A DNA stretch of 64,000 bases, taken from NCBI GenBank assembly GCA_037074615.1, contig CM073547.1, positions 992,001 through 1,056,000 on the forward strand, read 5' to 3'. This stretch comes from Leucaena leucocephala. Taxonomy: Eukaryota; Streptophyta; Magnoliopsida; Fabales; Fabaceae. The notes under the pieces were generated by a model. That model was not told the DNA's origin. It saw only the letters and a program-made list of their open reading frames with translations, and searched no databases. Of this stretch, positions 37,635-50,255 are shown piece after piece (the first letter of the stretch is position 1; every line of letters begins with the position of its first letter). A program made the position numbers and the translations under genes.

Positions 37635-37940
37635 TTATAAGTAAGGCTTGGAGGCAGCTAGGAGTGAACACAGAGAGTGGCTGATGGTAAGCAAAGTGAG
37701 GAAGCCTGAACCCTTGAAACGGCAGAGACATTGCAGGTCTGCGTTTGATAGAGCCGAGCAACACACTTTTGTCGGCGGAGGAGTGTTTCCGCCACTTGCC
37801 GCTGATGGCTGGCAAGCCGTCAGCCCCTCGTTCGTCATCTTGCACAGACCATCACCACTCACCATCTTCATTCCCATCACCATCACCATCACCATTAACC
37901 CCGCCATCACTACCACCTTCTCAAACTTGTCACCTTCCAT
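37635..37940 (-). CDS. DIR1-like lipid-transfer protein, divergent C terminus
   Basis: This is a 101-residue single-exon frame. The N terminus is a signal peptide with an odd Met/Val-rich core (GLMVMVMVMGMKMV), encoded by a CAT-CAC hexanucleotide repeat. The mature part, LCKMTNEGLTACQP...KVCCSALSNADLQCLCRFKG, has the spacing C-x9-C...CC...C-x-C of plant DIR1-like proteins (nsLTP/2S albumin fold). DIR1 carries lipid signals in systemic acquired resistance and is secreted. After CLC the usual 'LGIDPxLAxxLPxKC...C' ending is replaced by LTISHSLCSLLAASKPYL. The seventh and eighth cysteines are therefore missing or displaced. It may be a diverged member, a frame-shifted copy, or a gene whose last exon I could not identify. 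The family call rests on the first six cysteines. Confidence 0.6.
   Translation of the reverse strand: MEGDKFEKVVVMAGLMVMVMVMGMKMVSGDGLCKMTNEGLTACQPSAASGGNTPPPTKVCCSALSNADLQCLCRFKGSGFLTLLTISHSLCSLLAASKPYL
37860..37898. repeat. CATCAC/CCATCA hexanucleotide microsatellite
   Basis: A short run of 'catcac'-type repeats overlaps the coding sequence of the DIR1-like signal peptide. In the minus-strand frame it encodes alternating Met and Val, so length changes of the repeat alter the hydrophobic core. Confidence 0.75.
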
Positions 37941-39949
37941 ATCTCTATTCTCTCTCTCTCTCTACCCCCTCAAATGACTTGTATTCTACTGGTTTGCACA
38001 CAAGACTAGAGGACCCTGTTTATATAGACTCAACCTCTTTTCTTTCTTTTTTAAATTTAAAGAAGCATATACTAATGACTTAAGATTACAAACATGAACA
38101 AGTCCACTCACAGATATTTATGATGAACTTCATCTATATATATATATATGTATAGTAATAAAAGAGTAAAGTATATTAATGGTGCAATTATTGGGTATAT
38201 AAGGACGGACGAGTGCCTCACGAGAAGGCCTTAGATTTTCCCCTTTTACCGCCTCTATGTTTTTTTTTTTTGTTTTTTATAATACCCTCAATATTATTCC
38301 CACACATGCACAAGCATTTAATTTATTTAATGGATGAATCATGCGTGTAATCGTCACCTTTCTTGCTATCAACAAGTGAATATTTGTACTTGTAAAGCTC
38401 TCACGGACCAAATTATGGTTCACACCTCAAAACCTCTTGTTCCTTCCCACAGCCCATAGATTTAGAGAGATGCAACTTTCAGCCTTTGGAGCCTTTTTAA
38501 AGTCTAGCCTTCATTGCTTCTTTCACGAATTGACATAAACTCGTAATAAGAAACCAACTGACCTATCTATTTTCAGCAGATATTCTCATTTTTAAATATT
38601 TAAATTTATATTAAAATATAATTGACAACTTATTTTACTCAATATTAATATGATATAGGAGAAAGGAAGATCTTACTTTACCTAAGTGAATCTAACTTCT
38701 TTAAAATTATTAATAAGAATATTATTAATAGATAATTTATAAATATATTTATAAATTCTTTGAACTTGAAAGCATACGCCTCTAACCCAATTCACTTACA
38801 TTTTTTTTCCACTAATAAAAATCCGTATAACAACAAAATTATTGGACGCATGCCCAAAAACGAAAAAACAAGGTTATTGCTCTTATATTCTCTACTAGCA
38901 CTGCATGCACGTCGTTGAAGATTACGTTTATACAGTGCGATAATGATATTGATGAGCCACCCACCCCTTTTGTTTGTTTTTGGCATTATATTTTAAAAAG
39001 CACAAAACATAACCAGGTGAGGTCACAGTACGGTCATATACGTAATAACATTGGACACCAAACATACATGTGTGTGTAGTTGCAGTGACAGCATCCATTA
39101 AGATTTTGTTTTTGTTACAAATTTTTTAAAAATAATTTATTTTACCTATGATTCAAAAAGTAAGGCAAAATCTTCCTTTCTCTTAAACAATATTAATATT
39201 AAGCAAGATAATTTATTAATTATCTTTAAATATTAACTTAAATATCTAAAAGTTATGATATTTTATTAAACATTGTAACTAAAATTATAATAAAATAGTA
39301 TTTTTTAGAAATTGAATATTTCTCAAATAGTCATATATCTTATTTTTTATTACTTTTTGCCAGGTCAGCCAAACGGATAATAGGTTTTAAGATATTTTAT
39401 TTGAATGCAAAGATAAGCTTAAGAGACAAAAGGACCCAGAGGGAGACGTGACAAACACTGCCATGCATCTCCTAACTTCAGATAATAATTGGCCTAATAT
39501 TCAACGCTGAGATCCACCACCTTCTGCCCAATATTAATTAAATATAAATAAAAATGTCTCGTGTGTAGTATTTTCAGAAAAATCTATAAACAAAATTGTT
39601 CATGCAAATTTATTTAATTAAAAAAAAGAACACGTGCTTAAGAATAGGTTGAATGAGGAGGAAGTAATTCCCAGCAAGTAATGATCTCTTACTATTTTTC
39701 ACGTGATATTTGTGTACTCGCAATTGCAATATTACTATTATTGTTTATGATTCTGTTAAGAGGTTGTGTCTGGTGCTCTCAAAATCTTGTTACTTACTTG
39801 TGTTCCTCTTTTTTTGCTCGGAGGATTGCTTTTAGTTATTTTCCCCTTCCGACTCATTCGTCAGATTTTTGTGTTGTATATTGCATCTATGCCTCATGCG
39901 TTATGAGTACGAAGCCAATACCTTATTTCTAACCTTCAAATAAAGTTGG

Positions 39950-40450
39950 CCTTAAAAACTTATTTAGATAAGAGTTTAAAAAAAATTATAAACAAAATTT
40001 TGGATAACTTTTAAAAAAAGCTTTTAAAGAATAGTTTATAAAAAAAGTTAATTTTAAATAAAATGAGTATTTAAATAATTATTTTTAAAAATACTTTTAT
40101 TATTGGTAAATTATGAAAAAAAATATGATTATTAAATGAGTAGAGATAAGATATGAGATAATAGAGAAAAGATAATGTAAGAAAAGAAAGGAGAAAAGGG
40201 TGTAAGAAAAAGTAAGAGAAATGATAGAGGGTATAAGAAAAAATATGGATAATATAATAATTAGTTAGTTCATAAGCTCTTTTACTGTTCCATAAGTTAC
40301 TCTGACTATTTTATCTGAAATATTAATTTTAAACAATATTTTAGTCTGAAATACCGTTTGAATAAATATAACTGTTTGTTTTAAAATATTTAAAAACATA
40401 AATTTTATCTAAACTTAAATTTAAAATTTAAATTTAGAATGTTTCTAAAC
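39950..40450. repeat. AT-rich MITE-like segment, same family as 24975-25600
   Basis: It carries the same succession of motifs ('ttataaaaaaagttaattttaaata', then 'gagtatttaaataatt', then a purine-rich 'agataatgtaagaaaagaaa' zone). Ends are approximate and no target duplication was resolved. Confidence 0.4.
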
Positions 40451-41455
40451 ACAAACTAAAACTAATAGCCCCACCAAGTTTACTTTGACCCCACATTTAT
40501 CAATATTTTTTCATAAAAAATATATTTAAGTGAATTAAATTTTAAAATTTTATTAAAGATACAACTTGTCTCTAGATTCTCTCAATAAAATTCTTATATT
40601 TATAAATAAATGAAATGAATATATTATTTTATAAGTTATAGATAAAATATTTATTAATTGAATTAATCTTTATTAGTTACTGTACCCAATATCAATATTA
40701 ATATATATATATATATATATATGATATTTCTTTTTTTTTAATGAACTATATGAGTAGCGTATTATTATTTTTAAAAGAAAAGGAAAGAAATTTATATGAT
40801 TTTTTATTGGAGATTCCATTTTTAAAGAATAAAATAAAATAAAAAATGATTACTTTACTATAAAATCTAAGATAACTTGCCAAAGAAAAAAATCAAGATA
40901 TAGACGAATACTCCCTCCCCCAATGTATAATACATAATACATCTAATAATGATGATGATCAGATGAAGGCAAAAAATAAAAATAAAAATCAAAAGGGGAT
41001 ATTTCAAATTTAATATTTTTGTCCCTATCACAATTATTGCCAATTCGATAACCAAACATGGCAAGATAAAAATGTTACATATAATCCAGATACATCTCTT
41101 GCAGGCATCCAACCCTATTATTATGTTTGGTAAGCAGCGGCAAAAAAGCAAGATGAGAAATTGATACAATTTAAGTTTGTACTTTTGTTTTAAAAAAAAA
41201 TAGTAATAAATTTATATGGTAAGTATTAAATATAAAACTCAATTTTTTCCATCTTTCAATCCAAGGAAGGAAAACCTGACCTGTTCTGTGCCACAAGTCA
41301 GCGCCGAGTCTCATCCAACAAGGAAATAAAATAACACTGGATCATTTCGGAGTGTGGCGGCGGTAGCAGCGGAGGGTAAGCATCACGAAAGGCTCTGTTG
41401 ACGTAGCATGGAATCTGTTACGAGCTATCCCCCAAATCGGAGACCGATAACTTTG

Positions 41456-41483
41456 CAACACGTGTCTCCATGTCCACGTGTTG
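41456..41483. promoter_or_regulatory. Inverted pair of G-boxes
   Basis: CAACACGTG (41456-41464) and CACGTGTTG (41475-41483) form a perfect 9-bp inverted repeat around a 10-bp spacer. Each arm holds the CACGTG G-box that bZIP and bHLH factors bind. The site lies about 2.1 kb upstream of the UPF0496 start codon in a locally less AT-rich patch. A regulatory role is an inference. Confidence 0.5.
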
Positions 41484-42719
41484 TGTGGAGGACAAGCCAG
41501 AGATGGAACGGGGCCCGCACTGCGTTGACATAAGTGGTGGCCCTTTCAACACCAGACTTGCCTCTCTCAATCAAACTCCGTTTCCAATTTCCACGGGCAG
41601 AAGAAATCTTCGCCTCTAAAATCTAAACTAAATATTACCCTCATTCTTCCCACTATTTACGCTATTACCTACATTTTTTTTTAAATATTGTCAAAATATA
41701 TGAGAATTCTAAAATAAATTTTGAAAATGTCCTTATTGTTTTTATGTAAATAACCTCTCTCCATGTGATTGTATTAAAATAAAATTTTAATAAAAAATAT
41801 TTCTGAAAATATTAATTAATTTCTAAAAGCCATATGTTAAATTTTAAATAATATGAATTAAGTTAAATCGATAGATTTTAAATTTTAATTGGAATAGGTA
41901 TCAAATTTTTTGAACTAATCATCATTGGTTAAAACAAATAAATATACTAAAAAATTTATAATTTAATGACATATAAGTTTTTTTATAAATAAAAAGTCAA
42001 CAATTATTTCAAAAGAATGCTCTTTCAGCTCATGGAGAATCTACATTTTTTTTAAAATAATTGTAAATGCTAAAAATAAATCAAATTTTATGTTAAATAA
42101 ATAATAAAATAAGTCATAAATTTCCATAAATAAAGTATTTGTAGATTATGTAGGATGTAAATTATGAATGTGTTTAATGATATAAATGATTCGAGTAAAA
42201 TTAGATTACGTACATATATGTGGTGTGTCTTATTAATTATCATGGATACATTTTTACAATTTTATTAATTTGTTTAATCATGGAAACAATAATCTTAAAC
42301 AATAAATATTCTCTCTATTTTTATGCTCTTCCTTTTATACCCTCCACCAGTGGAGCTCTGAGGATTTTCTCTGCGGGTGACGTCCGAACTTGGTAGGACT
42401 TGTTTGGAAGCTTCGCAATGGAATTTCAGGAAGTATTTGATGTTTCGGGTTGAAGTAATGAAGTTAGATCCAATAATTAATTAATCAATTATTTGTTTGC
42501 TTCTATTTTAGCTTAACCAACAAATTAAAATATACCGCCATATGGGTCTTTTGGTAATTTGGTAAATACAAAAAAAATTGATGCTGACGCCATTCCTTTC
42601 CGAAGCTTCTTCTGTAAACAAAACAACAGATCGTTTCATACATTGTGTTTTCTTAATTCTTATCTCTCAAATAGGAAAGCTGATATTAATCCTTGAGCTC
42701 AGCTTGGTTCTCCCTTCTC

Positions 42720-43556
42720 TTTGGATAATCGTTGCTTTGCGCTTTCGAACTTTGCAGTGTATAAGAGAGAGATTTCTAGAGAGAGAAACATACATACACG
42801 CGTATTGCTTCCCGCGTTTTCCATCTTCAGCATTACCCTCATTTTTCTTATGCGTGCAAGCAATTCTCAAATCAATCTCTCAGCCCACCCCTACAAAAAT
42901 TTTCCTGGTCCTTACCGGTTCTTAATATCTTTAAGAGTCTGCATTCCCCTTCAACCTCAACTTCATTATCTCACTTTCCTCTTTTGAGAAAACGAAAGAA
43001 GAAGATCCTGTCAAATTAGCTCCAACGAACTTGTTTGTCGTTCTTTTGGATTTTCTCCTCTTCAATCGCTTTCTAAGGTTGGAACTTTTTAAAACTCTCT
43101 ATCTATCTGTGTTTGTTTGATTCCATCCACTTGTTGTTACATTTCAATAATATCTGGTGATCTTTTGTTTGTTGCTACGTTAATAATGATGTTAGAGTTG
43201 TCCATATAAATACGATAGCCTTCATTCATCTATTTCTCATACTGCGTTGTTCTTAATCTTCCTAAATTTTAACTTTTCAAAATCTCTATCTGGTTGTGCT
43301 TTGTTCATTCCACGTTCATTCTCATATTGTAAACTCATAAATATATCAATAGCGTTTACCGGTTTGTTCAATTGTCAAATTGGGGTTGTTCTCGCCTTCA
43401 TACTTGTGAGGTCAATTTTCTGGTTTTAGATTCTGCCCATTAAAATTTCTCTCTTTATTCTAAGGGGGTTTCTGCTATTGGTTGAATCATAAGGGGGGGT
43501 TCTGAATTAAGCTTGGTTTTGCTATTTCTCTGTACGATCAGATTTCCTTTGGAGAA
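42720..43556 (+). other. Probable leader of the UPF0496 gene, with a leader intron
   Basis: The region is pyrimidine-rich, as many plant leaders are. A donor-like 'ctaag|gttgg' at 43077 and an acceptor 'cgatcag' at about 43541 would remove about 460 bases and place the start codon shortly after the acceptor. No coding exon was recognised. Confidence 0.4.
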
Positions 43557-44678
43557 ATGGGGAGCCATATGAGCAAGAAGACCCCTGAAACATCATATGC
43601 AATCAATTTCAATACTGATATGCACTATACAACCGAGCTGAGTTCATATGAAGCTGCCTGCAAGCTTGATGCTGATTTGCAAACCTTTGACTCAACACTT
43701 CATGCTAGAACAAATCAAGTCATAAACACTCTTGCGGATGGCGTCGATGTTCGAGCTCTTTCATTTGAATCTCTAAAACAAGTCACTGAGTGCCTGCTGG
43801 AGATGAACCAGGAAGTTGTTAGAGTGATTCTGGAATGCAAGAAAGACATATGGAAGAGCCAAGAACTGTTTGAACTAGTTGAAGAGTACTTTGAGAATAG
43901 CTTACAGACTCTAGATTTCTGTGCTGCATTAGAGAAGTGCTTAAAGCGAGCTAGAGATAGCCAGCTTCTTATACTTGTGGCTCTGCAACAATTTGAGGAG
44001 GAAGCAGAGTTAGGAGACAATCGCTTTGTGAAAACACTACGAGAACTCAAGAATTTCCAATCAGCTGGTGACCCTTTTACTGAAGAGTTCTTCCAAATCT
44101 TTCAGTGTGTTTATAAGCAGCAAATGGTAATGCTTGAGAAGTTGCAAATAAGAAAAAGCAAGCTTGATAAGAAGCTCAAATCCATTCACACATGGAGGAA
44201 GGTGACAAGTATGATATTTGTAGCTACATTTGCTGCTGTTCTTTTATGTTCGGTTGTTGCAGCTGCGGTCGCTGCTCCACCGGTAGCTTCTGCTCTAGCT
44301 GCTGCAACATCAATCCCGATTGGGACGATGGGAAAATGGATTGATTCTCTTTGGAAGAACTATGAGAATGCATTGAAGGGACAGAAGGAAGTGATTAGCT
44401 CAATGCAGGTAGGTACTTATGTAGCAATCAAGGACTTGGATAATATCAGAGTACTGGTTGATAAGTTGGAGATTCAGATTGAGTCTTTACTGCGGAATAT
44501 AGATTTTGCAATTGAAGAAGAAGCAGTGAATATTGCAATAGAGGGGATTAAGAAGAAGCTTGGGGTGTTTATGAAGAATGTTGAAGAACTAGGAGTTCAA
44601 GCTGATATGTGTAGCCGGGACATAAGGAGGGCCAGAACTGTAATTCTCCAGAGAATCATAAAGCATCCTCACAATTGA
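43557..44678 (+). CDS. UPF0496 (DUF677) protein, At4g34320-like
   Basis: This single coding exon encodes 373 residues. The N terminus MGSHMSKK fits a myristoylation-type start (MG-S) and matches the remembered At4g34320 product (MGGHMSKK), which supports the chosen ATG. The body is helical and largely coiled coil (YEAACKLDADLQTFDSTL, LLEMNQEVVRVILECKKDIW, CAALEKCLKRARDSQLLIL). A long hydrophobic segment from about residue 219 to 255 (MIFVATFAAVLLCSVVAAAV...) could form one or two membrane passes. A second helical part ends RDIRRARTVILQRIIKHPHN. Relatives such as BPS1-like and AT14A proteins are associated with membranes, and some with cell-wall/cytoskeleton contacts. No biochemical function is established. 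The gene is intact, and nothing nearby suggests a pathway. Confidence 0.93.
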   Translation: MGSHMSKKTPETSYAINFNTDMHYTTELSSYEAACKLDADLQTFDSTLHARTNQVINTLADGVDVRALSFESLKQVTECLLEMNQEVVRVILECKKDIWKSQELFELVEEYFENSLQTLDFCAALEKCLKRARDSQLLILVALQQFEEEAELGDNRFVKTLRELKNFQSAGDPFTEEFFQIFQCVYKQQMVMLEKLQIRKSKLDKKLKSIHTWRKVTSMIFVATFAAVLLCSVVAAAVAAPPVASALAAATSIPIGTMGKWIDSLWKNYENALKGQKEVISSMQVGTYVAIKDLDNIRVLVDKLEIQIESLLRNIDFAIEEEAVNIAIEGIKKKLGVFMKNVEELGVQADMCSRDIRRARTVILQRIIKHPHN

Positions 44679-45957
44679 AGATGATCTGATCCATCCTCAG
44701 GATTATAGTAAATTTGAATTTTCTTTCATGTTCAAGGCAATAAATTAAAAGGACACTGGATTTTAATCTTTTGGGTTTGTTAAGGTAGATGGAATTTGTT
44801 GTTCTTCATCCACAGTATTGCGCTTGTCAAATGTAAATTGTTTAAGTTTTTTCATTGATTTTTGCTGTTTGTTCTTAGCTGTTGAGTTTTGAATTGCTTG
44901 ACAATGGCATTGCTTCTAAAATGGAATATACATTAAACAACTAGGATTTAATGCCTTAATGGTTGTTTTGTCGCCTCATTATTCAAATCATGAAGAGTAA
45001 GGGGATAAGATTTGATATCTTATTGAAGGAATCTATTTGACCAGCAAAATAGAATAAAAAAATTATAAAAAGGGTACTAGGTATAATGGCTATGTGAGTC
45101 AAGAAAAAAAAGTCGTTGAGACAGAAAATAATAATTGGGATGACATATTTTGTATTATATCACATAAGAAAATATCTGTTCAATAGATCCGGAAAGAGAT
45201 ATTACAATAAACTTGGACTTTTTTTTTTGGACGAAACGATAAACTTGGAGTTGTCTAAATTATTACAATATCTGTTCAGAAGTTGTCTAAAGACACTTTT
45301 CATATCCACGTGATGTATTTGAATTTTTAATTTTTAGAATGGTCCTTAAAAGAATTAAACCAAGAAGAATTATTTTTGACAAGCCTATAATATAGTAACA
45401 ATTTTTTAAAAAATATTCTCATTGTCAAGAGATGAGCCTTCGGCTCAGCGACTCTTGTCACTTGCATCAGTAAAAATATGTGAATTCGAACCTTTCATCA
45501 TATGATATATATACAGAGAACGGAAAAACATTCTCAATATTATATTTATTTACTTCGAGAAAACGGAGATATTTCAGCTCATAGAGTCAACATATATTTT
45601 TTTTCATTTATATTAGAACAAATAATTTTTAATTGGTAAAATTAATCCTCCGATCCTTATAATTTTGATGTGGACATTGAGGGCGTCAAGAATGGAGTTG
45701 CTCAAGATAATGTCAAGTGTGGAGTAATCCTTTCGTCTTCTCCATTAGTTTTAGGTTAATGTACCTAACTATATACATGTTGCAAACATTTTCCGCTAAT
45801 TAAAAATAATATTTGTCACTATTTACGAGGTACACAATTTCTTATTTCGAAATTCTTCCCTCGAATATACTTTATATATATAAAACATGGGATGAAATTA
45901 CATGTAATAGCAAGTAGTACAATGTTCATATTACATCAACAAAATCATATAATGATC
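44679..45957. other. Convergent intergenic region
   Basis: It holds the 3' UTRs of the UPF0496 gene and, on the other strand, the LPAT gene. About 45430-45540 has a tRNA-like B box ('attcgaacc') and could be a SINE remnant, but the evidence is thin. No gene was seen. Confidence 0.45.
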
Positions 45958-47926
45958 TCAAATAAATGGCTGGGGCCGAACATTGAAATAGGTAGCAGCG
46001 GCCAAATAAGCACATACTAAAGAAACATGGATTTTGAACCAGACAGATGAGAATATGTAGAACATACATGTCCCAGTAACCATAATAACTGCCATGGAGT
46101 TTAATATACTCTTCACATCAGAGAGCTCCTTCTCTGTTACTTGATTAGGGAACTGACCTTGGCCGTAAAAATTTGATAGCAATTGGTCCTTAATCCGGAA
46201 TCTGTCCATCAACCACGACGACATTTCGTCTTCAGATTCCGGGATACAGTCGACGGAGATTCGGCTGACATGGATGTGAACTTCAGAAGGATCCACTCCA
46301 AAGACATTGTCCAGAAAAGATGGGCAGCGGTATTTGTAGCCAATGGTCACATCATAAACTATAATCAAAACAGTCATTGGAACTTGAAATTTATTCACTT
46401 CTAGCAATCATTTTAGAACCGTTTAAGAAAGCTAGGAACAGAGAGAATATATAGGCTTGTTTCCACAATGCCTCATCAAATACAAAGTACTGTCAGAATC
46501 TGCAACTTAAAATATTTGCATTGTTATTTTCTCCTAATTTCGAATAAGTGCAATTAGGAGGCTGCATATGTTGCTTTATTGTGAAAAAAAAAAAAGACAT
46601 CATAATATCAATTCAAGGTCTGCATCCAATCAAGAGGCATATTTGGACTTGTGAGGTTTTTTCTTCTTCCTTCCTTATTTTGCCTTATGCCTATTTCATA
46701 GACTTGCGAGGTTTTTTCTTTCTACCACTTACTTGAAGCTGGGAGCATTCTATTGTCTTGTCTTTTCCCGCCTCAAAACACAAGAAAAAAATAATTAGAC
46801 CTTATAATAAAACCTCTTTCAAATGGTATTGGTTCTTCTAGAATTTCTGTGTAGCAGCATATTTTTGTTCAAACTAGAAGGAATCATAGGCTGGTGTATA
46901 AACTTAGAGTGACCATGTTTTGTGCTATGATCTATGCTATTTGGCAGGTTAGGAGAGGTTTGGTTTTCCGATAAGAACTCCTAAATAGTGCTCAGATCTG
47001 TCATAAAATTGTAAATGATTTGAAGATTAAGGTCGGAGCAAGTCAGGCATAACAAACTACATTTCATTCAAAAGTCACTAGAGGTTGAAAGAAAGGACAA
47101 CCTGCATTAAGAGAACCCCTCAATTCTTGCAAGCATGTGCAGAAGCCCTTTGTCCTTGGAAGCAAAACATGCTTCAGAATGGGCAACCCATGTTCAGCAG
47201 CATATTTTTGACTCCGATCACACTTCTTCTCACTACATCAGGAAACAGAAAAGTGGTAAGAAACTATCAACAGAATGCCACGAGCAAAGATATGTACCAA
47301 GTTTTATTTGATAACCATAATTGAGAGAAAAAGAACCATGGTCAAATGGCTTACGTGAAATCGGTGCCTTCTGGGAAGAGAGCAAGCCAAAGGGGATCTC
47401 GAGGATCCTTGAAAGTAGAGAGCATACTATGCATGGTTGATTCATCAACCTCCCATTTCCTTTCTACTGGGATGAATTCCAGTATCTGAAATGCCCAACC
47501 AAATACAGGGAGTCTCATCAAGCTGCTCTTAAGTACATATTTTAGGTATCCAAGGCATCCCTTTCGCAAGGCAAGGTCCCATAAATACATCCAATCAACC
47601 TCAGTTCTATGATTTGCAATCAGCAATATCCGTTCTTTGGAAGGTACAATGTCTCCAGAAAATGTAACTTTAGTCTTGTTTATCTTCTCAAATAGGAAAG
47701 GCCACAAAGCTAACCAAGCGCCAAAGAAAAAGGAAGTTGCCTTTCTACTGTAATGTATGCTAAATAGTCGCACTATAACGGCACTGGTAAAGCCAAAGTA
47801 CACTAACATTATGAATGCAGTGGAAAACAGCACCACTAGACACACTAGACCCCTTAAAACTTTCAGTGGAGTTAGTGCACGACGCTGTAATTCAACATTT
47901 GAACTTACAGTAGTAAGAGCCGCCAT
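45958..47926 (-). CDS. LPAT5: 1-acyl-sn-glycerol-3-phosphate acyltransferase, LPAT4/5 type
   Basis: Three exons on the minus strand (47926-47355, 47232-47102, 46358-45958) stay in phase and encode 367 residues. The catalytic HX4D motif is NHRTEVD (H106 and D111). The second acyltransferase block is LFPEGTDFT (about 183-191), which sits at the first splice junction. Two N-terminal membrane segments (about 24-50 and 62-80) and a hydrophobic C-terminal pair (VIMVTGTCMFYIFSSVWF, VSLVCAYLAAATYF) are visible. The block VYDVTIGYKYRCPSFLDNVF is typical of the LPAT4/LPAT5 branch. The enzyme acylates lysophosphatidic acid to phosphatidic acid in the ER, feeding phospholipid and triacylglycerol synthesis. 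The first ATG of the long frame fits the family. The subtype (4 or 5) is based on remembered similarity to At3g18850 and on synteny; the symbol is tentative. Confidence 0.92.
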
Positions 47927-50255
47927 ATGCTATTAAAGATGACCACAGACTGCAAAGGTAAGGTAACAGTGTTTATTGAAAGTCACCTCCTTCAGGAAAG
48001 GTTAACTTTTAATCATTTTCTCAGGGAATCAGTACTCATTAATGGCATACAATATATTGCAAAGTTTATATATTGATAAAGCAGAATTTCTTTGAGAGAG
48101 AAAAAAAATGCTCCCCCTTCAAGGCTTCTAGCGTCAATGAAGACCAAAGTTTTTGAAAGCTGTTCTTTCCCTCTAGGTGATCCAGTTAAAGAAGGGTATC
48201 TGACAAGTTTGACAACAGTATTACCAAAATTGAAAGCTGGTAGGAGAAGTTCACGGCGCCATTTCTTTACCCTGAAGAAAGAAATTCAGGAAACAAAAAT
48301 GAGTGGTGCAGAGTATCACAATATGAATAAGCAAATAATTGTTATGGCATAGACATATGAAAGAATTGCATAATGGCTGACATGGTCACAATGCTCATGA
48401 AGCTTTGCACCGTGATAAAGTTTCATAGAAAGATGCATTCCATACAATTAAAACTGAAAGAGAAGTTACTTGCTGATCGAAAAGCCTAGCTTTTATTTTG
48501 GGAAGGACCAGAGTAATCCTAATTTTACTTACATCTGTTATTGCAGGCATAATCAGGAGAGGATATGGCATAATTTCCTAATGATGCCAGAGGTACTTGC
48601 TGGTTTTGCCATCATATTTCTATTGATTGATTTGCAGATAATAGGAAAACAAAATTTCGGGGTTTCAATTCCATCTTAGTTAGACACGTCTATACAAATT
48701 CATGATTAGAAAGGGCTCTTTCCTCATCATTTTTTACTCTTGGGCTTCACCATGAAGCATTTTAACAGTGCATATCTAAAATCATGCGGAAACCATTTCC
48801 TTCAAGTACGAGTGTATAAAACTGCACCTTCCAACACACTATAATCACATCGAAAGACGTAATCTCTGATGAAGCTGTTAATGATCTTGTGCTCATAACA
48901 AAGCAGACATTACCCAAACATCATCAAGGGTACTTGTAGTTCCTTTCTTCATTTTTTCTGCTAAAAAATATGGAACAAACAGGATCAAATCCCACTAGCC
49001 AACAAGACTAATGGTTGCCGAGAAGGCCCAGGAAAAAAGCACAGTTCTTCAAAGCATGAGTTTTTGGCTAAAAGAAGTACGAAATTTTGAAACAACAGCA
49101 ATAAACCAATGCAATGTTGAGGAAAACAAAGAATCTACAAAAGGCATCCAACCATTCTGGGTTCAGGGAGAATAACAACGAACTTAAACCTCATTCTGTT
49201 CTTTACCATATTTCTTCATTTTTTTTCCAGAACTTTCTCGGCTCCCAAGCAGATCCTGAGATCATAAAACGCAATGATGTGAGAAGGAAGCTGACCTGGC
49301 CCAAGGACTTAAGGAGATTTCAACAAGGTGATTGGTGCGAGAAGTTCAAGATGATAGAAGGAACGTCTAGACTCTGATGGTTCTGCAATAATACCCGGTC
49401 CACTGTTCCAAGCTACGCTACGCTAAGCTAACAGCAAAAGATGGAAGGGACTGGCTTAAATTAAACTTATACTTCACAAGAAAATAGCCTGCTAAATGCA
49501 TGAAATTACGAATCCTGCCATGATTCCATAAACTATCCAGTGTTCTTGGCAAAAAAAAAATAGTAGTTTCTAGACCTTTTTAATAAGTTTTTGGCGAACT
49601 TATATATTTTTTTCCCCCGGAGTTTAATTCTGGAGATTTCTCGATTGCCTTATAGTTGCTAAATCTTTTTTTGATGCAAATACTCTTTATTTTATACACA
49701 ATACAAATTCTCTTCCTAACTTTGGGTTATGCGAACATGTAGTCTTAATTTTGAGCTATTCATTTATAGAGTTATTAGTTAATTGAGGGATATTATTTGC
49801 TAAAATTAAGATATATTTGTCTTTGTCGAAGTTCAGAAGTTGATCACCTTCCTTAAAATCTAAAACGAAGGTATACACTTGTAGACTCAATGGTTTGATT
49901 CGTAAACTTTGATATTGACAAAGGTTTATCCTAAATTAAACTCATACGGGGGAGTTTTAATTAACCTTAATTGGAGATCAGGCTATTCCCTGCCCTCAAA
50001 AAGCTTAGATCATGGAAATTTGTTTCCAAGTGAAGAGAACTTATCTTTCTATTAACACTATAATATTTTATGTCAGAAAATCATATTCATATTGACATGG
50101 AATATCATATATATATTTTTATTTTTATTTAAAGTAAAATAAAAAGTGGTCGTCACTGTGGTTTGTTTGGCGTGACTGCAGAGACTTTCAACTTGGTTTT
50201 TCTTCTCTGCAAGCAAAGCAACCCTCTATCGAATTTTCCAATATTGCTCTCACTC
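47927..50255. other. Divergent intergenic region between LPAT and PLAA
   Basis: Both promoters should lie here. Less AT-rich patches at about 48100-48300 and 49230-49380 could be untranslated leader exons of the minus-strand LPAT gene, but no splice chain could be proven. No coding exon was recognised. Confidence 0.4.

Larger units (their letters stand above)
38000..42720. other. Long intergenic region
   Basis: No gene was recognised between the DIR1-like gene and the leader of the UPF0496 gene. It contains AT microsatellites (for example 40700-40722), a MITE-like segment at about 39950-40450, and a GC-richer patch at about 41270-41600 with paired G-boxes. A frame at 39681-39932 has no recognisable family and poor coding character. 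Confidence 0.5.

Noticed and set aside
39681..39932. 83-residue hydrophobic plus-strand frame
   Set aside because: No homologue or domain is recognised and no splice partners were found. The hydrophobicity follows from T-rich sequence.
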